The notes: generated by a model not told the origin, from the sequence alone. DNA of 37,514 bases from an endosymbiont of Lamellibrachia barhami (GCF_011947365.2 NZ_JAAVSH020000001.1:2395174-2432687); one strand, 5' to 3'. Counted from the first letter of the stretch, positions 27,118-36,833 are shown. Translations and numbers: made by a program.

Positions 27118-27897
27118 TTACCCACTCACCACGGTTTCGGTGGTATTGCCATTATCCTCGCGCCGCGTGACGTGGGAGAGGTGACGCAGACCTAGCCGGT
27201 TGATATGCCGCCAGGCATGGCTGGCGATGATGACGGTGATATGGAGTTCGTCCACCAGTTCGATGAACAGCGACATGATCTTCTCAGCGGCGATCGGATC
27301 GAGGGAGGCGGTCGGTTCGTCGGCGATGACGATGGAGGGGCGATGAGCCAGGGCGCGGCCGATGGCAACCCGCTGGCGTTCCCCTACGGAGAGCAGGTGC
27401 GGCAGCTTGTCGAGATGGCGCCGAATGCCGAGATTGCCGGCGAGTTCTTCGATCATTTCATCCCCCGGCATATTGAGCAGCCGCCGCGAGAGACCAATGT
27501 TTTCCCGCACCGTGAGATAGGGCAGCAGTCCTCCGGTCTGCATGACATAACCGATACGCTGACGGCGCAGGTCGCCAAGCCGGTTGAGCTGGTTTCTGCG
27601 CCAGTACTCTGAGATGTCCACGGGTTCGGTACCGGGTCCCGGGCGAAAGCGGAAGGAGCCTATTTCGCTGGGCTTCAGGGTCATGGAGAGCATGTCGAGC
27701 AGGGTGCTCTTGCCGCTGCCGCTTTCGCCGATCAGGGCGACCTTCTCCCCCATTGCGATCTGCAGGCTGGGCACGCGCAGGCGAAAGGCCACGCCCTCTG
27801 CCTCACGGGTCTTTACCACGTCGCGCAAATGGTAGATGAGTATCCTGTTGCCGGTGGGGTGGGGTGCCTCCGGCCGCTCATTGGAAAAACTGCTCAC
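27118..27897 (-). CDS. ABC transporter ATP-binding protein (LolD/MacB type)
   Basis: This ATPase of about 259 residues powers the adjacent FtsX-like permease. Walker A is GESGSGKST (57-65), the Q-loop is near GYVMQTGGLLPYL, the signature is LSVGERQR, Walker B is IVIADEPTAS and the H-loop is VIIASHAW. I chose GTG 27897 (VSSFSNERPE), eight bases after the stop of the vWA gene; the longer frame to 28044 would overlap that gene and looks like shadow translation. The signature has LSVGE in place of LSGGQ, within family variation. Confidence 0.88.
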   Translation of the reverse strand: MSSFSNERPEAPHPTGNRILIYHLRDVVKTREAEGVAFRLRVPSLQIAMGEKVALIGESGSGKSTLLDMLSMTLKPSEIGSFRFRPGPGTEPVDISEYWRRNQLNRLGDLRRQRIGYVMQTGGLLPYLTVRENIGLSRRLLNMPGDEMIEELAGNLGIRRHLDKLPHLLSVGERQRVAIGRALAHRPSIVIADEPTASLDPIAAEKIMSLFIELVDELHITVIIASHAWRHINRLGLRHLSHVTRREDNGNTTETVVSG

Positions 27898-27904
27898 AGT
27901 CAAT

Positions 27905-29929
27905 TTAAGGCAGCATTTCCAGCGCGATAGGGAATACCGAGTCGCCGGATACTGAACCGCCATCGAGGGAGACCCAGAGGTCGGTATGGTCGTGCAGAAC
28001 CTGGTAGTAGTTGATCTTCTCCTCCATCCGGTGGATGAAGGCAAGTTGATCCCTCGCCGGCCAGTCCTGCCAGTTCTCCAGGGAGAGATTCATCACCTCT
28101 CCCGTGTAGGGCAGGTCTTCGATATATTCGCGCATGAAACCCATGTCCGCCAGATTGCCTTCGAGGGCGCCGCTGACACGGGTGGTGCTGCCGAGTTGCT
28201 CCGGATCCCGGGAAATGGTAGCGGCCAGACTTTTCAGATCATTGAGAAAACTGCGTGGGGAGAGCAGACCCTCCTCCGCGGTTTCCAGCACCTGACGCAT
28301 GATGCTGTGCAGATCACTCAGTTGGTCTCGAGTCAGCAGGACGCGCACGTCCAGTGTCTGGCGCTCCGGGTTTTTGAAATCCCGATCCACCAGCCAGGCA
28401 TTGAAAACGCTGGGAATCTGCTCCGCCTTGTCCTGCTGCAGATAGCGCATGCGAAGGGCATAACCTAGCTTTGCGACCTTGGCCTGGAACTGGGCCAGTT
28501 GATCCGGTTCCTCATCCGGCTCTTTTTTATCAGGTGCAGGGGCCGGCTGGCGCTGGAGTTCTTTACCCGCTGCGGCGATGGCAGTGACCTTTACCTGATC
28601 GGTGATCTGGTGGGCCAGAGCGTCCATGACGCGGCCAAAGCGGTTTACGTCGCCGGTCTTGACGCCAAAATAGAAACTGCCAATGCCGGGGTAGTAGGAG
28701 AGCGCCTTGTAGCGTTCCGCAGCGCTTTCGTGGTTGGCGTATTGGCTCGGGGTCAGCAGATGCAGCACCGAGAGGGCGATACCTTTATTGCGAGCGAGCC
28801 GGGCGAGGCTTTCGGCATTGAGACCGGTGCCGGAGAGGGGGTCGGAGGCGTCTCGCGGGCCAGCGTCGGTGATCAGCACGACATAGCGGGCGTCCTGTCC
28901 CTCCCAGTCGATGTTGTCGATGGCCTCGTTGATGCCGGCAAAGCTGTCTTCGATGAATCCTTTGCTGGAAACGGTGGCGGCCTTCAGCGAAGAGACCTGC
29001 CTGAAGAAACTGTCGGCGTTCTGTCCCTGTTCCAGGGTGACGTAGGTGCGGGTGAGGTACTCCAGTTCCGGCACGCTTTCGGGGTTGTCCCGAAAGGCGA
29101 TCAGGCCAAAGCTGACATCGCCGGTCAGCTCTTCTTTGATGATGGTTTCGTAGACCTTGCGCACCGCCTCGCGGGTGCGGTCGATGTAGGGATCCATGGA
29201 GAGGGTGGCGTCGATGACAAAAACCACGCCTGAACGGAACCGTTTGGCTGGCGTTGCTGTTGGGTTGGCCGATTTAGCCTGTTCTCTCTCCGGTGGCTGC
29301 TTTTTGGCTGTCTGCAAGGGTACGCTGGAGACTTGCAGGATGCGCGCCTGCTCACTATCGAGATAGACATCCTCATGGCTGCGGATAGGGACCAGATAGA
29401 AATCCTTGAGTATGTCCACATGGATTTTTGGCTGGATGGCGATGACCGGAGATTCGGCGGTCAGTTTGCCGCTCTCAGCCTCCGCATAGACCTGCTTGTA
29501 ATGCTCCAGGTCATAGCTATCCACCAGTGATTTGAGTCCCTCTTTATCTCTGAACAGAAGGACGCGGTCGTTGCCCAGGGGTTCTCTAAAGGCGATGGTC
29601 AGTCCCTGATTCCAGGGGATCAGATCCGTCTCTCTGATCCAGCCGGCAAGCTGACCATGGCGATTATGTCCCACCTGCTGCCAGCCCTCGCCATTGACTT
29701 CCCGCCGCGCATAGACATAAAAGGCGGTAAAGGGGATGGCTTTCTCCCCTGCTTTACTCTCAGGAGCGGAGTGGATGAGCGCATCCGGTTTGGCCAACAC
29801 ACGCTGATAGAGCGACTGTTTGTCCGGCATCAGCAGGGGGCGAAGAGGGGTTTCCAACGCGGCAAACAGTGGGCCGTTCGCCAGGGTGAGGAGCAGAATG
29901 AGGGAGAGGATTCGCAGTTGCATAGTCAT
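27905..29929 (-). CDS. Periplasmic von Willebrand factor A domain protein
   Basis: This 674-residue protein has a signal peptide (MTMQLRILSLILLLTLANG, cleavage near residue 23), an SH3-like N-terminal region (about 35-110), and a vWA domain (about 233-430) with the metal-ion site VIDATLSMDP (Asp240, Thr242, Ser244) and LITDAGPRD. A helical C-terminal region (about 470-674) follows. The SM-x-PYIDRTREAV stretch resembles the vWA part of PpkA kinases of type VI secretion, but no kinase domain is present. The ATG at 29929 overlaps the stop of the upstream gene by four bases (ATGA). The likely role is an envelope sensor or scaffold acting with the downstream ABC transporter (inference). Confidence 0.85.
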   Translation of the reverse strand: MTMQLRILSLILLLTLANGPLFAALETPLRPLLMPDKQSLYQRVLAKPDALIHSAPESKAGEKAIPFTAFYVYARREVNGEGWQQVGHNRHGQLAGWIRETDLIPWNQGLTIAFREPLGNDRVLLFRDKEGLKSLVDSYDLEHYKQVYAEAESGKLTAESPVIAIQPKIHVDILKDFYLVPIRSHEDVYLDSEQARILQVSSVPLQTAKKQPPEREQAKSANPTATPAKRFRSGVVFVIDATLSMDPYIDRTREAVRKVYETIIKEELTGDVSFGLIAFRDNPESVPELEYLTRTYVTLEQGQNADSFFRQVSSLKAATVSSKGFIEDSFAGINEAIDNIDWEGQDARYVVLITDAGPRDASDPLSGTGLNAESLARLARNKGIALSVLHLLTPSQYANHESAAERYKALSYYPGIGSFYFGVKTGDVNRFGRVMDALAHQITDQVKVTAIAAAGKELQRQPAPAPDKKEPDEEPDQLAQFQAKVAKLGYALRMRYLQQDKAEQIPSVFNAWLVDRDFKNPERQTLDVRVLLTRDQLSDLHSIMRQVLETAEEGLLSPRSFLNDLKSLAATISRDPEQLGSTTRVSGALEGNLADMGFMREYIEDLPYTGEVMNLSLENWQDWPARDQLAFIHRMEEKINYYQVLHDHTDLWVSLDGGSVSGDSVFPIALEMLP

Positions 29930-30648
29930 TGCCAGTTCAGCAGCAGTCGTTGCGCTTGGGGGTCTCCGTCGGCAGCCGCCTGCTCGAGGGTATCGTGCAG
30001 TGTGGCGAGACAGGTCTGTGCCTCGCTGAGTCCATTCCCGGCGGCCATGGAGTACCACTTGAAGGCCTGAGTCGGGTCAGGGCGCTCAAGCACGTCGTTG
30101 TCGGCATCGAATGTGGCCGGGTCGTTCATCTTGCCCAGGATCAGGGCCGAGTCCGCGTGACCCTGCCGGGCGGTAAAGAAATAGAGCAGATAGGCGTCAG
30201 TGGTTTTCCCCTCCTGCTGGAATGAGTCTGCCCGTTGACTCAACTGATCCAGTTCCAGGTTCTCCCTGCCATTACGGATAGAGGCGATGAGGATTCTCGC
30301 AGCCTCACCCTCTTCCAAATCCGGGGTAGGGGGGGGGAGAGTCTGAGGCATCTCTAGCTTCGCTGCCTGAGTATCGATTGTTTCGGGTTTGGACTCAATC
30401 TCTACCGGCGCCGACTCTGCCGACTCCTCGTCCGGTTGCCTGGCCGCTTCGATCTGGGCGCGGATGATGGGGTCGATCTCTTCCTGCGATATCTCGGGAC
30501 TTGCCTCTTCCGTAAAGAGCATCGGGTAGAACCAGAAGATCAGCAGGGCAACGGCCCCCAGTGCCAGGATCAGCCTGATACGCCCGTTGCCGCGGCGCGG
30601 GTTGCCGGAGGCGGGATCATCGTGGGTTGTCGGGTCAGGGGAGTTCAT
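29926..30648 (-). CDS. Single-pass membrane protein with Sel1/TPR-like C-terminus
   Basis: This 240-residue protein has a short basic cytoplasmic start, one membrane helix (about residues 23-45, RLILALGAVALLIFWFYPML), an acidic proline-rich linker (about 50-115), and a helical periplasmic domain. The latter contains DAYLLYFFTARQGHADSAL, FKWYSMAAGNGLSEAQTC and AAADGDPQAQRLL, spaced like Sel1-type repeats, which usually bind proteins. It is the first gene of a four-gene operon and its stop overlaps the next start. I infer that it helps assemble the vWA protein and ABC transporter at the inner membrane. Confidence 0.75.
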   Translation of the reverse strand: MNSPDPTTHDDPASGNPRRGNGRIRLILALGAVALLIFWFYPMLFTEEASPEISQEEIDPIIRAQIEAARQPDEESAESAPVEIESKPETIDTQAAKLEMPQTLPPPTPDLEEGEAARILIASIRNGRENLELDQLSQRADSFQQEGKTTDAYLLYFFTARQGHADSALILGKMNDPATFDADNDVLERPDPTQAFKWYSMAAGNGLSEAQTCLATLHDTLEQAAADGDPQAQRLLLNWQ

Positions 30649-30878
30649 GCTGCGTCCAGGTCGACCTTGTTTAGGTTGGAGAATCCGTCTGCAAAACGAG
30701 CAGGAAGACGATGAATTTCACCAGAATGGACGACGAAAATCCACCGTTGGGGTGGTCTATTTGCAGACATTTTTGATTTTTTCCCCCAGTAGCGACACAA
30801 TCTGCGCCCAATTCCCGTGTGAGCGGGGGAAACAAACTCATCAACTCGATTCACCATCTTAAGTAAAAGGGTAAGACT

Positions 30879-31520
30879 ATGCGACTGATTCTTCTGGGTG
30901 CGCCCGGCGCGGGCAAGGGCACTGTAGCCAAACTGTTGACCGCTATCGACGGTTCCGTGCAGATCTCCACCGGCGATATCCTGCGCGCCGCCGTCAAGGC
31001 CGGCACCGAACTGGGCAAGAAGGCCAAAGCTGCCATGACCGCCGGTGAGCTGGTTTCCGACGACCTGATCATGGGTATCATGGGTGAGCGCCTGCTGGAA
31101 GACGACTGCAAGGCCGGTTTCCTGCTGGACGGTTTTCCCCGCACTATCCCCCAGGCAGAGGCGCTGAAAGAGCTGCTGGCCAAGCTGAATATCGGGCTGG
31201 ACGGCGTGGTCAACCTGAATGTGCCGCGTGAGGTGATCCTCGACCGTCTGACCACCCGTCGTACCTGCGTGGACTGCGGCGCCATCTACAACGTCAAGAG
31301 CAACCCGCCGAAGGAAGAGGGCAAGTGTGACGCTTGCGGCGGTGCCGTGGTACAGCGTGACGACGAGACCGAAGTGGCGATCTCCAAGCGTCTGGACGTC
31401 TTCAACGAGCAGACCGCGCCGCTGGCCGGTTTCTATGAGGGCGAAGGCATGCTGTGGGACATCAACGCCACCTCCAGTGACGTCGTTGTCGAGACCATTC
31501 AGGCCAATCTGAAAGGCTGA
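30879..31520 (+). CDS. adk: Adenylate kinase, zinc-LID type
   Basis: This 213-residue enzyme balances AMP, ADP and ATP. The P-loop is GAPGAGKGT (7-15), the AMP-binding site STGDILRA, and LDGFPRT is intact. The LID domain carries four cysteines (130, 133, 150, 153), the metal-binding form found in Gram-positives and many others but absent from the E. coli enzyme. Start ATG 30879 after AAGGG. Codons look strongly biased (CTG, GGC, GCC), as in highly expressed genes. The 3' end overlaps the convergent GGDEF-EAL gene by 22 bases. Confidence 0.96.
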   Translation: MRLILLGAPGAGKGTVAKLLTAIDGSVQISTGDILRAAVKAGTELGKKAKAAMTAGELVSDDLIMGIMGERLLEDDCKAGFLLDGFPRTIPQAEALKELLAKLNIGLDGVVNLNVPREVILDRLTTRRTCVDCGAIYNVKSNPPKEEGKCDACGGAVVQRDDETEVAISKRLDVFNEQTAPLAGFYEGEGMLWDINATSSDVVVETIQANLKG

Positions 31521-34189
31521 GAATGATGTGTGGTATCGGTCCCAGTGGGGGCCGGTACCATCCAACCTGATTTCCTGGTCATCAACTTCTCGGCTTCTTT
31601 CGACGTGACAGGTGGAGAGAAGATATAGCCTTGAACGCTGTTGCAACCCAGTTCCTGAAGTTTTTCCAACTGCTCCTGCCTCTCCACTCCCTCGGCAATG
31701 ACATCCATTCTGAAGCTTTTCGCGACGGCAACGATGCCCCCTATCAGATCGGCATATCGAGCTCCCTTGCCGATGTTTGATACGAAGGAGCGGTCAACCT
31801 TCAATGCGTCGAACGGAAAACGATGCAGGTAGCTCATCGACGAGTAGCCGGTGCCAAAATCATCGATATAGAGGCCCACTCCGAGTTGCTTGATCTGGTC
31901 GAGGATAGCGCAAGTGGTTTCCACATCCTCCATCAGAATGCTCTCGGTGATCTCAAGTCTCAGGCTTCTCGGCGGCAACCCCGTTTCCCGCAGTACATTC
32001 TCCAACCAATCGATATACCCGGGGAAAAGAACCTGTTTCAGCGAAAGGTTGACGCTCACGTACAGGTCAGCCTGGGAGGGGGATTGGCTAATCCATTGCT
32101 GCATCTGCCGGCAGGCCTTGCCTAATATCTGCGCTCCCAGCGCTTGGATCAAACCACTCTCTTCAGCGATCCGGATGAACTCGTCCGGTGAAACCATGCC
32201 GTATATTGGATGATCCCAACGGGCGAGGGCTTCGAAGCCGGCAAGACGGTCTGATTCGATGTCGATAATAGGCTGATAATGGACCTGCAAAGCTTCATTT
32301 TCCACTGCCTGGCGCAGATCTATCTCTTTGTTCAGCAGCATGATTGCCTGTGCATGCATTTCGCTGTCGAACACTGCAGTCTGCCCGGGGCCCTGGTTCT
32401 TGGCTCGGTACATCGCACTGTCAGCGTTGCGTAGCAGTTTCTCCGCATCCTGACTATTCGGCTTGGCGAGGGCAATGCCCACGCTGGTGGTGGAAAAGAC
32501 CTCGTGTCCCGCCAGTTCAAATGGTCGTTTGAACATCTCATGTATGCGTCCGGCGATACGATAGGGTTCGGCGACATCATCAATCTCATCCAGCAGAATG
32601 ATGAATTCGTCACCCCCTAGACGGGCCACCGTATCACTGGGGCGAATGCATGCCTGCAGTCGCTCCGATGCACCGATCAGCAGTTGATCACCTGCCGTAT
32701 GGCCGAGACTGTCATTAACATTTTTAAACCGGTCAAGATCCAGGAAAAGAACCGCAAACAGGCTGTCAGGATGCCGCTTCGAATGCTGTATCAAACGATC
32801 CAATCGCTCCATGAACAGCGCCCGGTTCGGTAGTTTGGTCAAAACATCGTAAAAGGCATGTTGCTGCAGTTCCTGTTCAGCCTGATCTTGTATGATCATA
32901 CCTGCCAGCACGTGGGTCACAGCCAATAGAAAACGGACTTCATCCTCGCTCTTCCGATGGTGCGCTTCAACATAGAGATTCAATATGCCGATGGTTCTAT
33001 CGTTGGAGAGAATGGGGACGCAGTAGTGGCCGTGGTCCGCCATTGGCATGCCGGTATCCAGATGTCGCTCATCCACGCAATCCGTAAAGATTATTTCACC
33101 ACTCTGTGCTGCACGACCACAAAGACATTTTCCGAAAGGTACCGTTGCGCAAGCCGTTTGCAGGGGTTTTGATAATCCCCGCTGTGCCAGCATTATCAAC
33201 GAAGGATCGTCGCCCTCTACAAGAAAGATGCAGCCTTTCTCCTGAATGTAAAACCAAGGGATGGATAGTACCTGATCGAGGGATTGCTCCAGCTTCTCCT
33301 TCAATAGAACGGACTGCATGGAGATTTTGAGAATAGAGGAGAGCACCCTCTGCGAATGGTAATCCTGCCGGATCTTTTTCTCACTTTCCCGCAGATTGCA
33401 TTCCGCCTGTTCCCGTTCCTGGATATGCAGGGACTGACGGCGGTAACCCATACCCAAACCGGCCATACCCACCAGCCAGATCGTAACAAGTATGGCTATC
33501 ATTACCTGTGTATGCTGTCCGGCCTCCTCTTCAAGCTGGGCCATTGGTATCGATACGCTGATAGCTCCACTGAGGTCATCCAGTTTGAATCCCTGTTGAA
33601 TATGGCATTTGAGGCAGGGCTTCGTCATCACCAATGGTCGAATCAGACGCAGATAGGGTTGCCCATCCAACGTTGTGACAGCGGTGATCTCCCTGGCTCC
33701 ACCCTCGAAGGCCTCCAGCGCCTCCGCTTCCCAGGTATCTGGTTTGTTTGCCGGGTTTAACGGCCGTAATCCGCTGATGTGGCCACGGACTCCCGTGTCA
33801 CCCTCATCGACCAGTTCGTAGAACCGGCGTGTCATCAAAGCCGGATTGATCAGGGTCAGGAGACGTCCGGATGGAGTGGATACATCCCGTTCCGGATAGT
33901 CCGCCAATAGTGGATCGGGTTGGGTCTGCTCGGTAACCGGTACATAGACGCCGCCGTGTTTGGCACCCCAGCGCCGGAAGGCGAGATCCTTGAAGAAATT
34001 GGTGCGTAGTTGGGTTCGCGCCTGCTCCTGAACGTTTTGGTACTCATTGTGGACACCCCAGGCAAGGGCGCTCAGAATGCACAATGTCCATGCAGCCGCC
34101 AAGCCGATAAACCAGGGTTTAACATTGTACTGCACTGACCGATCCGTCCCTTCCAAGCGATGATCCGATACGTTATTCTCTCGTGACAT
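31499..34189 (-). CDS. Heme-c (DUF3365)-GAF-GGDEF-EAL protein
   Basis: This 896-residue protein is anchored by two helices (about 28-48 and 225-248) that bracket a periplasmic domain of about 175 residues. This domain has a CLKCH c-type heme motif near residue 192, as in Tll0287-like/DUF3365 sensors. A GAF domain follows (about 300-450, with PFGKCLCGRAAQSGE), then GGDEF (about 465-625, LGGDEFIILL) and EAL (about 640-880, GFEALARWDHP, DDFGTGYSS). Both catalytic signatures are intact. It probably links a redox or gas signal at the periplasmic heme to c-di-GMP levels. Start ATG 34189. Its last seven codons overlap the end of adk on the other strand. Confidence 0.9.
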   Translation of the reverse strand: MSRENNVSDHRLEGTDRSVQYNVKPWFIGLAAAWTLCILSALAWGVHNEYQNVQEQARTQLRTNFFKDLAFRRWGAKHGGVYVPVTEQTQPDPLLADYPERDVSTPSGRLLTLINPALMTRRFYELVDEGDTGVRGHISGLRPLNPANKPDTWEAEALEAFEGGAREITAVTTLDGQPYLRLIRPLVMTKPCLKCHIQQGFKLDDLSGAISVSIPMAQLEEEAGQHTQVMIAILVTIWLVGMAGLGMGYRRQSLHIQEREQAECNLRESEKKIRQDYHSQRVLSSILKISMQSVLLKEKLEQSLDQVLSIPWFYIQEKGCIFLVEGDDPSLIMLAQRGLSKPLQTACATVPFGKCLCGRAAQSGEIIFTDCVDERHLDTGMPMADHGHYCVPILSNDRTIGILNLYVEAHHRKSEDEVRFLLAVTHVLAGMIIQDQAEQELQQHAFYDVLTKLPNRALFMERLDRLIQHSKRHPDSLFAVLFLDLDRFKNVNDSLGHTAGDQLLIGASERLQACIRPSDTVARLGGDEFIILLDEIDDVAEPYRIAGRIHEMFKRPFELAGHEVFSTTSVGIALAKPNSQDAEKLLRNADSAMYRAKNQGPGQTAVFDSEMHAQAIMLLNKEIDLRQAVENEALQVHYQPIIDIESDRLAGFEALARWDHPIYGMVSPDEFIRIAEESGLIQALGAQILGKACRQMQQWISQSPSQADLYVSVNLSLKQVLFPGYIDWLENVLRETGLPPRSLRLEITESILMEDVETTCAILDQIKQLGVGLYIDDFGTGYSSMSYLHRFPFDALKVDRSFVSNIGKGARYADLIGGIVAVAKSFRMDVIAEGVERQEQLEKLQELGCNSVQGYIFSPPVTSKEAEKLMTRKSGWMVPAPTGTDTTHHSQPFRLA
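31531..31560. other. Hairpin just past adk, inside the convergent gene
   Basis: TGGTATCGGTCCC and GGGGGCCGGTACCA form a long imperfect stem around a three-base loop, 10 bases after the adk stop. No T tract follows on either strand. It could mark the adk mRNA end, but it also encodes part of the C-terminal tail of the GGDEF-EAL protein. Confidence 0.4.
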
Positions 34190-34289
34190 ATTCGCCCTGC
34201 CTTCAGAGAGAAATAGGTCACCCGGCGCGTCATCTTTTCCAACAGACTACCCGTTACCTGAAGCAGGTCAACTACCGTTTCGTTAAAAT

Positions 34290-36680
34290 TTAAGATCCAC
34301 GATCCAGAATCTCGGCCTCGACTCTCCCCAATAGCCCAATGATCTCATCAGAAAGAGGTCCGACCTTTTGATATAGAGTCTCCGCATCAGCCGTTTCCCC
34401 CCTCTCCTTCAGCGTGACGATATCCTTGATGATGCGGTGCATCTCCGCATGGGGTTTATCTATCGCTTTCATCTGTGGGATATCACCATAGGTCTTGATC
34501 CCATCGGAATAATACCATTTACCCAACACACAATCGTGATGCGATACCGCTTCTTTGTGAGAGAGCGACTGTCTGCCGTCGAGGAAAGCTCGCAGCCGGG
34601 CCTTCCAGGCTAAATGCGCAGACTTTGCGGACTCAAAATCCAAATGCTTCTCACCTGCAATCGTAAACTGCTGAATGTTACCCTGGAGTTCTGCGGCCAG
34701 ATTGCCCAGTCTATCTGTAATTTCTGTCGTCAAACGGGCATCCTGAGCTGTTTCCTTGCTGACCTTGCTGATGTTGGCAATGTTAAAACTGATCTCCTCA
34801 GCAACTGTGCGCTGCTGAGCTGAAGCCGTGGCGATCTGGGTGTTCACGGTGTTGATGGTGCTGATCGCCTCAGTGATCCTCTGCAAGGATTCAAGTGTTT
34901 GTCTAGCCTGCTCGACGTTGGCCACTGCCTTTTCCCTGCCTGCGCCCATCACGGAAACCGCACGGTGTGTGCCGGTTTGCAGGCGCTGGATCATTGCCTC
35001 GATTTCACCCGTCGATTCCTGCGTCCGGTTGGCCAGACTGCGAACCTCATCCGCAACCACGGCAAACCCCCGTCCATGCTCGCCGGCACGGGCCGCCTCG
35101 ATGGCCGCATTGAGCGCCAGCAGGTTGGTCTGTTCCGCAATGCTTTTGATTACGTCCAGCACCGCGCCGATGTTTTTGCTGTCCGCTTCAACCTGTCCAA
35201 TTACCGATTCGGCAGTTCGCACTTCGGTCGCAAGCGACTGGGTGGCGTCGGCAGTCACAGAGACAATATCGTGCCCGGCACTCGCCTCTTTCCCTGCAGC
35301 CTGTGCCGCTCTTTCAGCCGTTGCGGCATTTTTGGCAACATCGACAATGGTTGCTGTCATCTCATTCATGGCGGTGGCTACTTGCTCTGTCACTGTTTCC
35401 TGCTGACAAATCCGGCGCGTGATCTGGCTGGTTTTTTCCTCGGTCTGTGTCACTGCGGCGATTACTCCACTGGTAGAACGTGCAGCTTCACCAACCAGAT
35501 CCCGGATCTTGTCTGAAAAGGCATTAAAACTATCGGCCAGCTGACCGATCTCGTCATCACCACATTTAAACAGGCGTCGTGTCAGGTCACCATCCCCACA
35601 GGCAATTTCATCCATGGTAGCCGCAGCATGCCGCAAGGGTTTGCAGATCACCCGGGCGATAACCCAGGCGATCAGCAAACCGACCAACAGGCCAAAAGCA
35701 GACAACGCCCAGACAAGCCGGGTTGTGCCTGAGGCATCAGCCAGCAGGGCATTACTGGTCTGTTTAATCTTGTATTCCTGTTCCTTTACCAGGGTATCCA
35801 GTTTACCTTCTATGTCCCGGAACAGCGGACCGATTTCACTGCGTATCAACCAGGCATCGGTACGCCATTTTTGACTGCCATGGATGGTGCGTAACTGCTT
35901 CAAATGTTCCTTGAATAGCGGCGCTCCCGCCTTGATCTGTTCCAATGCATCTGCCTGGTCCAGCGTCAATTCATCCCCATAGCCGGCAATTTTTACGACC
36001 AATTTGTCTGCTTGTTGAATATACAGTTCCATATCTGTTAATGCGGATTCACTCCGAAACGCCAAGTAACCACGAATACCGTTCATCACATTGCTCCAGA
36101 CGTAGCGCAGATCAGCAATATCGGCCAGAAGCTGTTTGCGCATCTCATCAGACTCTTCCTCCAGTTCGGATAAAATCATCTGCGAGGTGAGCTGCGCCAT
36201 GGTTCGGGTAATGGGGTTGATGTTGGCATTGGCGAAGGCGATGCCGGGGAAATTCTTCTCGGAATTGGCTGCCGCTTCAAACAGGCCAGTCTCAAGAGCG
36301 CGGAAACGCTGCACGTCGGTATCGATCGCTTCTACCAGCGCCAAGGCCTCTGTATCCTTGTCAATGGCAGGTAACTGTTTCAACGAGGCGATCACCTTGT
36401 CCACCCGGGCAAGCCCTTGCTGGTAGGCGGTCTTATGGGTCTCCTCCTTGCTGAGGAGATAGAATCCCAGCGCACTTGCTGACTGCTGGAGTTGGGTTGC
36501 CAGCTCTTTGGAGAGTATGAGAGTAGGTTGGCGCGCCTCCACCACCTCCGTGACTCGTCCCTGTACACCGCTCAGGCTGACCAGCGTCAAAGAGGATATA
36601 ACGACCAATACTGATAGCACCAACCCAAACCCCAACCAGATTTTGAGATTGATTCGCAGGGATCCTAATAACTGTTTCAT
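34290..36680 (-). CDS. Methyl-accepting chemotaxis protein with C-terminal CZB domain
   Basis: This 796-residue chemoreceptor has an N-terminal helix (about 13-35), a large helical periplasmic domain (about 40-325), a second helix (about 328-350), a HAMP domain (about 350-405, [21 protein letters not shown]) and a long signalling coiled coil. The tip ([20 protein letters not shown]) is the conserved CheA/CheW contact. A C-terminal chemoreceptor zinc-binding domain (about 675-790) follows, with [13 protein letters not shown] and HAEMH supplying the Zn ligands His, Cys, His, His. CZB domains sense zinc or hypochlorite in other bacteria. Start ATG 36680, three bases after the stop of a 49-residue upstream ORF. 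Confidence 0.95.
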   Translation of the reverse strand: MKQLLGSLRINLKIWLGFGLVLSVLVVISSLTLVSLSGVQGRVTEVVEARQPTLILSKELATQLQQSASALGFYLLSKEETHKTAYQQGLARVDKVIASLKQLPAIDKDTEALALVEAIDTDVQRFRALETGLFEAAANSEKNFPGIAFANANINPITRTMAQLTSQMILSELEEESDEMRKQLLADIADLRYVWSNVMNGIRGYLAFRSESALTDMELYIQQADKLVVKIAGYGDELTLDQADALEQIKAGAPLFKEHLKQLRTIHGSQKWRTDAWLIRSEIGPLFRDIEGKLDTLVKEQEYKIKQTSNALLADASGTTRLVWALSAFGLLVGLLIAWVIARVICKPLRHAAATMDEIACGDGDLTRRLFKCGDDEIGQLADSFNAFSDKIRDLVGEAARSTSGVIAAVTQTEEKTSQITRRICQQETVTEQVATAMNEMTATIVDVAKNAATAERAAQAAGKEASAGHDIVSVTADATQSLATEVRTAESVIGQVEADSKNIGAVLDVIKSIAEQTNLLALNAAIEAARAGEHGRGFAVVADEVRSLANRTQESTGEIEAMIQRLQTGTHRAVSVMGAGREKAVANVEQARQTLESLQRITEAISTINTVNTQIATASAQQRTVAEEISFNIANISKVSKETAQDARLTTEITDRLGNLAAELQGNIQQFTIAGEKHLDFESAKSAHLAWKARLRAFLDGRQSLSHKEAVSHHDCVLGKWYYSDGIKTYGDIPQMKAIDKPHAEMHRIIKDIVTLKERGETADAETLYQKVGPLSDEIIGLLGRVEAEILDRGS

Positions 36681-36683
36681 ACT

Positions 36684-36833
36684 TCAAATTCCGTTGATTT
36701 TGCGAATAAATATTCCTTTTGGCACTGTGCATGGCGGTGATGCCAAGCGGCCGATGATCACCGTCGAAACCAGTGCAAAACCGACTAGAAAGATCAGACG
36801 GGATTTAATTGTTAAGTGATATGGGATATTCAT
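36684..36833 (-). CDS. 49-residue peptide resembling a chemoreceptor N-terminus
   Basis: ATG 36833 follows GGGAG at a normal distance and encodes MNIPYHLTIKSRLIFLVGFA, continuing as one membrane helix (LIFLVGFALVSTVIIG) and a short tail. The LTIKxRLxxLVGFxL pattern is the usual start of methyl-accepting chemotaxis proteins. The stop TGA is three bases before the ATG of the intact chemoreceptor, so translation is probably coupled. It may be the leftover start of a lost or recombined chemoreceptor gene, now acting as a leader, or a real small membrane protein. Confidence 0.6.
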   Translation of the reverse strand: MNIPYHLTIKSRLIFLVGFALVSTVIIGRLASPPCTVPKGIFIRKINGI

